25,270 nt of DNA from Candidatus Omnitrophota bacterium (lineage in GTDB: Bacteria; Omnitrophota; Gorgyraeia; B26-G9): NCBI GenBank assembly GCA_022013205.1, contig JAKLQT010000197.1:1-25270 (forward strand), written 5' to 3'. A model generated the notes under the pieces. The model was not told where the DNA came from. It made no database searches and saw nothing but the letters and a program-made list of their open reading frames with translations. Within the stretch, counting starts at the first letter, position 1, and each line of letters opens with the position of its first letter. Positions 1 to 6,451 of this stretch are shown here, in pieces. The position numbers and the translations under genes were made by a program.

Positions 1-468
1 AGCGTTTGGAGCCTTTTTCAAAATAAAAACATCGTCGTATCAATGAGTTAGAAGGTTGGATAGATCAAAAAAACTTGATTTTTCATTCGAATAGCGGAAG
101 ATGGGTTAATTTGCTGCTGTGACAAGGATGTCAAACAGTAGTAAATTCCCTCGCAGACAGACAGGATGTCCGTCGAGAATGAGCCAAAATAGATTTTTCC
201 AACTGCGTTTCGCATTACGTTAACAGTCTTAAATCAGTAAAAATTTCCCCCGTAACTCACCGGTTACCTTTTTCAGCCTTTTGGCTTTTCAAAATCGAAA
301 GAACAGCTTTTTATGCGGGGATTGTAGAGCGTTTTTAAGCGATTTATCGTCGGGAATGCGGTTTTCTAAAGTAGGCTATGCACTGCCTTTTCGGATCACA
401 AAGAGAAAAGTATATATCAAAGACGAGAACTTTATCACTAAGTGGCCAAAATTAAACCCACTTCAAGT
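1..468. other. Left-edge stretch without a supported gene
   Basis: I see no convincing gene here. A short plus-strand frame at about 27-122 is open for 31 codons after a stop and ends in TGA; it could be the tail of a broken gene, but I recognise no family. Weak hairpins occur near 250-265 and 275-290, the second being a four-base stem in a pyrimidine-rich stretch, too weak for a clear terminator. The open frame at 281-472 would need a TTG start and lacks a ribosome-binding site and family features, so I do not call it. Confidence 0.4.
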
Positions 469-744
469 TTAAACAAGTTCGACCTTTAATTTTTTATCTA
501 ATGCCCCTGCAAGTTTAATCAATGTTTGTAGAGAATAACTTTTGTTATGAATATCTTCTAACCGGGATATTGTTTGTTGAGTAGTGTGCAATCGTTCAGC
601 TAATTCCAGCTGAGTCAATTTCTTCTTTTGTCTAATCTTGGCTACCTGAATGGCCAAAGGAGCAAAAACTTCTTCTTCATCAAAGGCCTTGCGGAATTCA
701 GGATTTTTAAAATCCTCTTTTAATCTGCTTCTTACGCGAACCAT
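469..744 (-). CDS. XRE-family helix-turn-helix regulator, orphan antitoxin-like
   Basis: A 91-residue protein with a basic, acidic-rich N-terminal arm (about residues 1-28) followed by a lambda-repressor-like HTH domain (about 30-85). The motif LTQLELAERLHTTQQTISRLE at about 43-63 matches the two recognition helices of HTH_3 proteins. Small XRE proteins of this layout are usually antitoxins of RelE/HigB-type or RES toxins and repress their own operon. No intact toxin lies directly beside it: about 200 bp upstream hold no recognisable gene and nothing clear follows. The nearest toxin-like genes are the PemK gene, which has its own antitoxin, and the RES gene about 2.6 kb away. A GGAG sits about 10 bases before the ATG. 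Either it is an orphan or its toxin has been lost. Confidence 0.75.
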   Translation of the reverse strand: MVRVRSRLKEDFKNPEFRKAFDEEEVFAPLAIQVAKIRQKKKLTQLELAERLHTTQQTISRLEDIHNKSYSLQTLIKLAGALDKKLKVELV

Positions 745-947
745 TTTGAATTTACTCCAGGCAGCCTAAAACAGTTACTTTTTCTTAAATTCAAAAACGT
801 TCGCTGCAGCGCCTTCAAGTAGTAAAAAAAAACCCACCCGCAGCACAAGTTTTCCAGAGCGATAACTGGTCAAAATCCGGATCCGAAATTTATTTCTATT
901 TGGTTGGTAGGAATAAATGAAAATAAGGTTTATGTGCTGTTTAAATT

Positions 948-1286
948 TTAAAAACCTATTGCTTTCCTAAGATTCTCTTGCACCTTCCGAAAATCTTGTA
1001 GGGAAAGAGCCCCTAACTTATGGAGTATCATACTATTTTTTATTGTTCGGATAATTCCTGTAACCAAAGATGGATATAGGAGCCCCGCTTCTTTCCACTC
1101 ATCTATTTTGGTATCACCGAAAAGCACTCTTTTTATATTGTGTGTGATAGCCACAGCGATCACCTCTTGACGATTCTTATGATAATTATCGTTGCTTATT
1201 ATTAAGGCAGGCCTCTTCTTGGATATCTTTCCTTCAGAAAAGCCAAAATTAACCAGGACTATATCTCCCCGCTTATATTTTATCAT
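948..1286 (-). CDS. PemK/MazF-family mRNA interferase toxin
   Basis: Endoribonuclease toxin of a type II toxin-antitoxin pair; family members cleave mRNA in the cytoplasm and stop growth. The protein opens with YKRGDIVLVNF, the first beta strands of the CcdB/MazF fold, followed by KKRPALIISND, the signature arginine-proline motif, and has a mid-protein TGIIRTIK segment that matches the conserved strand around the catalytic Ser/Thr. The length (112 residues) is normal. I start it at the ATG ending at 1286, which has AAAGGA nine bases upstream and begins exactly at the conserved domain; a further ATG at 1302-1304 would add six residues without a better ribosome site. It overlaps the end of the antitoxin gene by 14 bases, so the two are probably translationally coupled. 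The toxin looks intact. Confidence 0.88.
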   Translation of the reverse strand: MIKYKRGDIVLVNFGFSEGKISKKRPALIISNDNYHKNRQEVIAVAITHNIKRVLFGDTKIDEWKEAGLLYPSLVTGIIRTIKNSMILHKLGALSLQDFRKVQENLRKAIGF

Positions 1287-1524
1287 AAGCGGCGTCCTTT
1301 TCATTATCCCATAATTTCTTTAAGGTGGGATCTTGATCCAGATGAATAGTCAGCGCTGACAATTCTCTTACTTCAGTTTCCTGACATAAACGCTCCCGCA
1401 CACTTTTAACGACATACTCTCGGATTGTTTCGCCGCGAAGCGCCGCATGAACTTTTATTTGTCTATGTTCCTCAGGAAGCACATCAATACTTAATCTCTC
1501 TCGTGTTATAGCTGTTTTTGTCAT
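1273..1524 (-). CDS. Ribbon-helix-helix antitoxin of the PemK/MazF-type toxin
   Basis: Antitoxin and autorepressor of the overlapping toxin gene. The N-terminal half (about residues 5-45) has the ribbon-helix-helix pattern: a beta strand RLSIDVLPEEHRQIKVHAAL, then helices ending in ETIREYVVKSVRERL. The acidic C-terminal tail (LTIHLDQDPTLKKLWDNEKD) is the usual toxin-binding, easily proteolysed part. The start is the ATG at 1522-1524, eight bases after a perfect AGGAGG; a GTG nine bases earlier overlaps the ribosome site itself and is rejected. A strong promoter and a palindrome lie directly upstream. The cognate toxin starts inside the last codons of this gene. Confidence 0.85.
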   Translation of the reverse strand: MTKTAITRERLSIDVLPEEHRQIKVHAALRGETIREYVVKSVRERLCQETEVRELSALTIHLDQDPTLKKLWDNEKDAAYDKI

Positions 1525-1544
1525 GTTTTTCACCTCCTGATATA

Positions 1545-1573
1545 AGCATACACTATTTCATTAAATGTGTCAA
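1545..1573 (-). promoter_or_regulatory. Sigma-70 promoter of the antitoxin-toxin operon
   Basis: On the minus strand a perfect TTGACA (1568-1573) is separated by 17 bases from TATGCT (1545-1550), a match of 4 of 6 to the -10 consensus. It lies immediately before the AGGAGG of the antitoxin gene, so the leader is short. Confidence 0.75.
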
Positions 1574-1579
1574 GACACA
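1566..1579. promoter_or_regulatory. Palindromic operator over the -35 box of the toxin-antitoxin promoter
   Basis: TGTGTC-AA-GACACA is a perfect 6-2-6 inverted repeat that covers the -35 hexamer. Ribbon-helix-helix antitoxins bind such short palindromes, so autoregulation by the antitoxin and its toxin complex is likely. Function is inferred from position. Confidence 0.55.
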
Positions 1580-1622
1580 AATGTTGGTTTTTTAAAAAGC
1601 TTTTCATCGCAAGGTTCACTTC

Positions 1623-1637
1623 AAACGTCGCAAAAGC
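1623..1637. repeat. Partial third copy of the GTCGCAAAA palindrome arm
   Basis: The stretch AAACGTCGCAAAAGC repeats the arm and flank found at 3238-3251 but lacks a matching second arm within 40 bases. It lies 54 bases outside the left full copy of the inverted repeat. It may be a decayed copy of the same element. Confidence 0.4.
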
Positions 1638-1690
1638 ACAACTCCCCTTTTAATTTCTCCGTCGATAACTCTTTAAATATTACTGCCCAA

Positions 1691-1727
1691 TGTCGCAAAA
1701 CTACTACTTTTGCGACGTTGAAAGAGG
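1691..1727 (+). repeat. Left copy of a 37-bp inverted palindromic repeat bracketing the GHKL-zincin gene
   Basis: The core is a perfect hairpin: GTCGCAAAA (1692-1700), loop CTACTAC, TTTTGCGAC (1708-1716), followed by GTTGAAAGAGG. The reverse complement of 3232-3268 aligns over the full 37 bases with 31 identities; four of the six differences are in the loop. The extra AAAGAGG flank points toward the enclosed gene in both copies, as terminal inverted repeats do. The hairpin could also act as a terminator for the convergent end of the gene. Confidence 0.65.
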
Positions 1728-1766
1728 TAACCACAGCTTGTATTTATAACTTATCTTTCCGTACAG

Positions 1767-3188
1767 TTAAATACCAAATATCTTAGGAATTATTCCACGC
1801 TTAATTTGAATACTATCAATGTGCGAGCCAGTTTTTCCGAGAAGGTCGGTTAGAGACTGCTCGAATTCGCTTGAAATGTCTGAGGAGCCACTGCAAGCAT
1901 GAGCAATTTCGTGAAGCAAGGTACCTGCGAATAATTCAAGATTTTTAAGTTGTGTCCGCTTTATAATAATGTTTGGCGGATCCCACAATCCTACCGCTTC
2001 AACAAAAGTATATGTTTCCATTCTCATTGTCTCAGAAATTTTAATTTCCTTAATGTTCCTTGGCAAGCCGCCTATAAGTGAACCAATTTTGGGGATAGTG
2101 TCATACACAGCACGCTCAGATGCCGTCAATTCATTTGGATTGATAAACGTGAATTCAAAACTGTTGTTCAAATCCTGTTGGAATTGTGACAAATCTTGGA
2201 TTGGATTCCCAGAGAAATCAGTTTGACCAGAAATTTTATCTCTTACATTGTCAGGAATGGTAACAATTTGATACCCTGCGCTTTTTGCTTCATCTACATA
2301 TCTATTTGCCAACATTGACTCAGACGGGGTCATAAATACAACTTTGGAACTGGAATTCATTATTTTGCTTGCATGCACAGAAACATCCGTCCATTTAAGT
2401 TCATCATGCAACAAGCCTGTTTCAAAGTGCCGTAAATCATTAACGAGAGCTTGTGCAACATGCTCGCCTTTGCAAGAAAGAAGAATTGTTTTGATTCTAT
2501 CGGAATACGCTGTCCTTCCGACATTTGTCCTTTCACGATTGAGAGCTTTTTTTATTGCTGCCGTCAGCGAAGTAATATTGTAAGAGAACAAAAAATTCTC
2601 CTCTTCAGCAACTCTTACGCCATTGATATAAATTCGGGAAAAGGAACTGTTTTTCGATAACACGTCACCGAATTGCGTATTTTCAAGAACCGTTTCACCC
2701 GAAAAATTGAGAAAAAGCATCTTAGCTTTTTCAATGTCGGTAACAGAACAACCTTGTAAAATAAAATCTGTCCCAACGAAGCTGTAATTTGTCGGCTCAG
2801 AAATACACGCATGAAGCGTTAAAATGTCTTCAAAATCATGTTTTTGGGATTTATTGAGGGAAATGGTACCAAACTTAGATTTGATATGAACCTTAACTGC
2901 TCGACGATCAAAAGTCGCAAGAGCATCCTTCAACCCAACACCAAACTTACCAATAAGATTTGGATGGCGAAGCTTCTCCTCATTCTCTTTCTGCGTAAGA
3001 TGTTCGTACTTCAATCCCCGCCCGAAATCTCTGACGTGCCAACTGTTTTGCTCATCCTGAAAAATTTCGATGTTTTTAGTCTGCGTAAGGAGTTGCTCAT
3101 CAAGTGCGTTAGCAATAACTTCTCTGATTGCATGATAAATTTCCCAGTCTTCCAATACTTCTTCAATGTTTAGATCAAATTTCTTCAT
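1767..3188 (-). CDS. GHKL (HSP90-like) ATPase fused to a C-terminal HExxH zincin-like peptidase
   Basis: A 473-residue protein of two parts. The N-terminal part has the ATP-binding Bergerat fold: N box REVIANALDEQ with E23, N27 and D30, G1 box DFGRGL (54-59) and G2 box GKFGVGLKDA (80-89). A middle transducer-like part carries IYINGVRV (186-193) and RERTNVGRTAYSDR (218-231). The C-terminal part contains LLHEIAHACSG (424-434), a HExxH zinc site with H426, E427 and H430; acidic residues downstream (E441, E443) could give the third ligand. ATP-driven dimer closure controlling a protease is a natural reading, but substrate and role are unknown. A ribosome site AAGGA precedes the ATG. The gene sits alone between inverted palindromic repeats and follows the RES gene on the same strand. 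Mutational loss is not evident. I know no characterised protein with this architecture. Confidence 0.78.
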   Translation of the reverse strand: MKKFDLNIEEVLEDWEIYHAIREVIANALDEQLLTQTKNIEIFQDEQNSWHVRDFGRGLKYEHLTQKENEEKLRHPNLIGKFGVGLKDALATFDRRAVKVHIKSKFGTISLNKSQKHDFEDILTLHACISEPTNYSFVGTDFILQGCSVTDIEKAKMLFLNFSGETVLENTQFGDVLSKNSSFSRIYINGVRVAEEENFLFSYNITSLTAAIKKALNRERTNVGRTAYSDRIKTILLSCKGEHVAQALVNDLRHFETGLLHDELKWTDVSVHASKIMNSSSKVVFMTPSESMLANRYVDEAKSAGYQIVTIPDNVRDKISGQTDFSGNPIQDLSQFQQDLNNSFEFTFINPNELTASERAVYDTIPKIGSLIGGLPRNIKEIKISETMRMETYTFVEAVGLWDPPNIIIKRTQLKNLELFAGTLLHEIAHACSGSSDISSEFEQSLTDLLGKTGSHIDSIQIKRGIIPKIFGI

Positions 3189-3231
3189 TCATTTTCCTTT
3201 TTAAAATAATTGATTTCGTCACAAGCTAATT

Positions 3232-3268
3232 CCTCTTTAAACGTCGCAAAACTATCACTTTTGCAACA
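3232..3268 (-). repeat. Right copy of the 37-bp inverted palindromic repeat
   Basis: On the plus strand GTCGCAAAA (3243-3251), loop CTATCAC, TTTTGCAAC (3259-3267) form a hairpin with one mismatch. Read on the minus strand it aligns with 1691-1727 at 31 of 37 positions, including the TTTTGCGACGTT core and the inward AAAGAGG flank. It lies 44 bases upstream of the start of the GHKL-zincin gene, so it may also sit in its leader or promoter region. Confidence 0.65.
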
Positions 3269-3313
3269 TATTAAAGCTCAGCAGCATATTAACGTCCGCT
3301 ACTTTGGTCAAAG

Positions 3314-4093
3314 TTATTTTTGTTTTTCTAAGCATTCGTTTAGAAATCTTAGGTGATCGTAATATTCAATTTTTTTAATGTGCCTTTCTACCATATTATT
3401 TAGTCGGACATCGGAAGGATTAAATAAAACTAAATTAAAATTGCCTTCCCTTTGAACACTGTCAAATTTTATTCCATCAAAGCCATTATTTTTGAACAAT
3501 TCTGCAACGTATTGCATAGGAATATATCCTTTTGGATCTTGGGGTTTAACAGGCATAGAAAAATACATTTTTATCCCGAACCATAGATTGTCAAACGAAT
3601 CTTTATTTTTAGAAAAAACCGCTTCAGGCAAAGACGGTGCTCCTTGCCTAATATCAACGATTTTGATCTTCCTACTTAAAACAAATGATGCTGCAGTTAT
3701 TTTATCACCAATATAGGGCCTTATTTCTGCTATAGCCGTTTCTATATTTTCTGCCAAATATAAATAAGAAATTCCTGTAGGATTTGCACGCCCATCTTTA
3801 GTGTCTTCTTCCTGGCATGCTGACATTTCTTCTGCGGTATAGCTATCGCTATCGATTGCCCCATCTTCAGTAACCCTTGGGATTTTAGATGTTCTAGCTC
3901 TCCAAAACATAGAGCCTTGTTCTAAAAATGCTTCTCGGTCTTCTGCTAATTTTAAAATTTCTTCGGTTAATTTTTTATACTCATCGTTTAGAATATAGCG
4001 ATTTTCGTTAGATAGATATTTACAAAAATTTTCCCAGTCTCGGTAATTATACACTAATTCTTGATCTTGTTTTTTCTTTTGCTCATCACACAT
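3314..4093 (-). CDS. RES-domain protein, probable NAD+ phosphorylase
   Basis: RES proteins are ADP-ribosyltransferase-like enzymes that destroy NAD+; the best-known are toxins of RES-Xre pairs. Here 259 residues comprise an N-terminal helical extension of about 80 residues, then FWRAR (about 83-87) and the core GRANPTGISYLYLAENIETA with AEIRP following (about 101-127), which holds the typical Arg/Tyr/Glu active-site surroundings. Further marks are the strand IKIVDIR, the YVAELFKNNGFDGIKF segment and the closing NLVLFNPSDV, which matches the end of the domain. Stand-alone RES toxins are often near 150-200 residues, so the extension is notable. No Xre or DUF2384 antitoxin gene lies next to it. 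Its same-strand neighbour 125 bases downstream is the GHKL-zincin gene. A ribosome site AAAGGA sits seven bases before the ATG. The family call is firm; toxin versus defence effector is open. Confidence 0.83.
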   Translation of the reverse strand: MCDEQKKKQDQELVYNYRDWENFCKYLSNENRYILNDEYKKLTEEILKLAEDREAFLEQGSMFWRARTSKIPRVTEDGAIDSDSYTAEEMSACQEEDTKDGRANPTGISYLYLAENIETAIAEIRPYIGDKITAASFVLSRKIKIVDIRQGAPSLPEAVFSKNKDSFDNLWFGIKMYFSMPVKPQDPKGYIPMQYVAELFKNNGFDGIKFDSVQREGNFNLVLFNPSDVRLNNMVERHIKKIEYYDHLRFLNECLEKQK

Positions 4094-4124
4094 ATTTTGT
4101 TCCTTTTTTTAGATGTCCCCTGTT

Positions 4125-4418
4125 TTAGTATTCGTTATAATTTACGCTGCAAACAATCCAATTTTTAAACATAATTGTCATATAATAAGCTCTCCCAAAC
4201 ATATTAGTTTGTCGATATGTCCACGTGTCCCACGTAACTCCCAATGAATGACTTGTTGAAGAGTTATTAGGGTTTCCATATTTATCTAATATTTGTTGTT
4301 GGGTCATTCCTTGCAAATTATCTCTGTTTTGCATTGATTTCCCTTGATTTTCCATTTGTTTCATTGTCGCACAACCCAACAGGCTAATTGCTAATAATAA
4401 AATCAGAAATTTCTTCAT
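4125..4418 (-). CDS. Small lipoprotein with a BamE/SmpA-like domain
   Basis: A 97-residue exported protein. The N-terminus is a short lipoprotein signal: MKK, a leucine-rich core and a lipobox LLGC with the modified Cys at residue 16, so the mature protein is lipid-anchored, probably at the outer membrane. The mature part contains GMTQQQILDKYGNPN (about 38-52), the helix-turn pattern of BamE/SmpA/OmlA-like small lipoproteins, followed by WDTWTYR and two beta strands ending at VNYNEY. Such domains often assist envelope assembly or bind partner proteins. An excellent AGGAGG lies close before the ATG. It lies between the RES gene and the Mrr-type nuclease gene, on the same strand, with a 31-base gap to the RES gene. 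A link to either neighbour is unproven. Confidence 0.7.
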   Translation of the reverse strand: MKKFLILLLAISLLGCATMKQMENQGKSMQNRDNLQGMTQQQILDKYGNPNNSSTSHSLGVTWDTWTYRQTNMFGRAYYMTIMFKNWIVCSVNYNEY

Positions 4419-4515
4419 GCCCCCTCCTGTCTATTTTTGTGTTCTACCATAATAATTAATATCAGAACTTATTTTTTGTTCTGGAATTTCCTTTCGTCCA
4501 TCTTAAAATCTCTTT

Positions 4516-5757
4516 CTACAAATACTCTTTTATTAATCTATCTAATTCGCTCCTATCAACCAGGGTAATCTTATTAGATTTTGCAAGGTCAACAGCAGCG
4601 GGGGTGAATTCATTATTTGTTACCACCATTCCTCTTTGAGCTTTATAATAGTTTATAGACGCAACTACTTCTTGAATTGCGTTATTTCCTATTTTATCAT
4701 TGCTTCTCTTTGCCTGGACAACCATAGTTTCCCCAAATTTGCTTACTAGTAGATCTGCTCCCTGGTCACCAGAAAGTTTTGTTTGTTCTGCTATATAACC
4801 CATTTTCTCAAATAAAATTTTCAAAAAAGACTCAAACTTGTACCCGTTCATTAAATCAACACTCTCAATCGAATATTCCTTCCCCTTGGCCAAGCTTACT
4901 TCAAACTTTTTTAATTCAAATTCGTTTAGTTTATCAATAATCATCTGAAGTAAATCATCAATAGATATGTCTAAACCGGTCCCATCTTTCAGTTCCATCT
5001 TATTTTCAGAAAACCACTTTTTCAGAAAACTAACTTTTATTGTCATTTCCGAAGCAAATTTCAGCGTCTTGTTAGAATCTAGTATCTTAGAAGCTTCAGG
5101 GCTCATGGTTCCGGAAATGCTTCTGCTTGTGCACTTCCACGCCCCCGTGTCTTTCGTCTGTATGCCTTTAGTTAAATTTTCCCAGGCTTGTGTAATTGTA
5201 TCATGTTTCTTTTTGTAATCTCTCAATAACACAAGTTGCTTATAGTAAATGGAAACAAATTTTTTTATATGATCTTCGATAGTTGCCGCCGAATTTGTTG
5301 GCATAAGTTTTTTAAAACCAGAATAATCACGATTTTTAATTTCCTGATTAATATATCCTTTTAAACAATCATCATCAAAATAAAATCCTTTACTATTTAA
5401 CAATTTTTTCAGCTTATTAAAATTGTCTCCACCATGATCATTCCCAAACTTCTCAACAAAATTTACCAGACAACTATATGTATTAGAAGATTCAAATCTG
5501 GTTTCTTCTTCAATTTCTTTTTTTGTTTTTTCACTTGGAATTGTCTTGAGAATTTCAAGTATTGGCGAAAAGAATTTCTTTACGATTACAGGAAAAACTT
5601 CCCTCTCCTCCACCGAAAAGCAACTCCCGAACTCAATATTTGTTCTTCTTTCTAAAGACTCATCCATATTATCTCTCCATCCTTCTGATCTTGTAATAAG
5701 CGACCTCAATGCCCAATATATCAAAGATATTGCTATTAGAAATAAAATGAGTTTCAT
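4516..5757 (-). CDS. Membrane-anchored Mrr-type restriction endonuclease
   Basis: A 413-residue protein with an N-terminal membrane helix (residues about 3-21) and a C-terminal Mrr-type PD-(D/E)xK nuclease domain (about 300-413). The active-site pattern is visible: E309 in YKFESFL, D335 in GDQGADLLV, and Q348-x-K350 in VVQAKR, followed by the typical GMVVTNNEFTPAA strand. Arginines after the helix (R18, R23, R28) favour a cytoplasmic C-terminal domain under the positive-inside rule. The roughly 270-residue middle is helical and charged and I recognise no family; it may sense or transmit a signal. The ATG overlaps the stop of the upstream secreted-protein gene as ATGA, so the two products are probably made together. 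Mrr enzymes cut modified or foreign DNA; membrane tethering would place this one where phage DNA enters. The catalytic residues look intact. Confidence 0.82.
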   Translation of the reverse strand: MKLILFLIAISLIYWALRSLITRSEGWRDNMDESLERRTNIEFGSCFSVEEREVFPVIVKKFFSPILEILKTIPSEKTKKEIEEETRFESSNTYSCLVNFVEKFGNDHGGDNFNKLKKLLNSKGFYFDDDCLKGYINQEIKNRDYSGFKKLMPTNSAATIEDHIKKFVSIYYKQLVLLRDYKKKHDTITQAWENLTKGIQTKDTGAWKCTSRSISGTMSPEASKILDSNKTLKFASEMTIKVSFLKKWFSENKMELKDGTGLDISIDDLLQMIIDKLNEFELKKFEVSLAKGKEYSIESVDLMNGYKFESFLKILFEKMGYIAEQTKLSGDQGADLLVSKFGETMVVQAKRSNDKIGNNAIQEVVASINYYKAQRGMVVTNNEFTPAAVDLAKSNKITLVDRSELDRLIKEYL

Positions 5758-6191
5758 TTATTTAATTCTTTGACAGTAATACGATAAAATTCATCTGTGA
5801 TAGTAATGAGTAATTCTTGTGTTGGTTTTTTCTTACTTACAGGATTAACTTTTAATAATACCTGCTTATTCGCATTAATAGGTAAATTTAAAATTTTAGT
5901 TTTAACTTCTTCAGATTTGTTCGTTGAAATATGACTTATTTCTCGTTGTTCTACTTTTAAACTATTATTTTCGATTCCAGCATATGTATAAGAGTTTGAA
6001 AATGATAAAGAAGCCATAGAATCGGCCCTTATACTTGAAAAAAAATTATCTTCATAAATTAATTCTCCTACAGAAATCGGCTGATTTTCATTTATACCCC
6101 CCCATTCTTTCGAAGTAGTTTCTGCAGCATTAAGATTGTTTGCAAACAAAAAAATTAAAATTGCCGCAATATTACAAATGTAATTTTTCAT
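5754..6191 (-). CDS. Secreted protein of unknown family, coupled to the membrane Mrr nuclease
   Basis: I do not recognise this 145-residue protein. It starts with a clear signal peptide: MKNY, a hydrophobic core (about residues 7-18), and a likely signal peptidase I site after NLNA near residue 22. The mature part of about 120 residues is polar, rich in beta-forming and Asn/Ser/Lys residues, without cysteines, and ends in strands (LLITITDEFYRITVKEL). It is therefore a periplasmic or secreted protein. AGGAGAT lies about ten bases before the ATG. The stop overlaps the nuclease start by four bases (ATGA), a tight coupling that suggests a common task, such as an envelope sensor for the tethered nuclease. 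That job is inference from context alone. Confidence 0.6.
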   Translation of the reverse strand: MKNYICNIAAILIFLFANNLNAAETTSKEWGGINENQPISVGELIYEDNFFSSIRADSMASLSFSNSYTYAGIENNSLKVEQREISHISTNKSEEVKTKILNLPINANKQVLLKVNPVSKKKPTQELLITITDEFYRITVKELNK

Positions 6192-6285
6192 AACATTTTA
6201 TCTCCTCTCTGCTTAACTGCCCGCTTGATAAAAAGAGCACAAAAAAACAACGCTGTCCAATAATCAACTTATTACTTGCATCCCG

Positions 6286-6439
6286 TTAAGGATTCCAGGG
6301 GTATGTATCGCCTTTTGATTAATTTGTTGCAGTCTGCAATACCTGTAGGTTCCGAAGATTGTCAGCTCCTCCATTCATCGATCCGATCTTGCGTGAAAGT
6401 TCTTCCATCTTTATCCGTACATCTTCGTCTACTCATCAT
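6286..6439 (-). pseudogene. Decayed HNH-endonuclease-like remnant
   Basis: Downstream of the second Mrr-like gene two minus-strand frames join into HNH-like sequence. The first starts at tandem ATGs (6434-6439) and reads GRTFTQDRIDEW before a TGA at 6362-6364. The next frame reads NGGADNLRNLQVLQTATN, then TAA, then SKGDTYPWNP and a second TAA at 6286-6288. The GGADNL-NLQVL-N-SKGD spacing resembles the second half of HNH domains, where an Asn/His lies in the last helix before SKGD. A frameshift and a stop (TAA where CAA would restore Gln) would explain the break. No upstream cysteines or catalytic His pair can be seen, so this is a fragment at best. A chance resemblance is possible. Confidence 0.42.
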
Positions 6440-6451
6440 TTACTCTTCCCT

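Noticed and set aside
281..472. 63-codon plus-strand open frame
   Set aside because: Needs a TTG start, has no ribosome site, no family features and opposes every real gene nearby.
785..946. Minus-strand open frame between the PemK gene and the XRE gene that might be a worn RelE/HigB toxin
   Set aside because: The tail (LLLEGAAANVFEFKKK) only loosely recalls the VLLHGF-KK end of such toxins, there is no start and no other conserved residue.
1623..1727. Integron attC-like site
   Set aside because: The stems lack the RYYYAAC and GTTRRRY core boxes and no integrase is in the window.
1565..1786. 73-codon plus-strand frame through the hairpin repeat
   Set aside because: Made of repeat and intergenic sequence, low-complexity product, no ribosome site.
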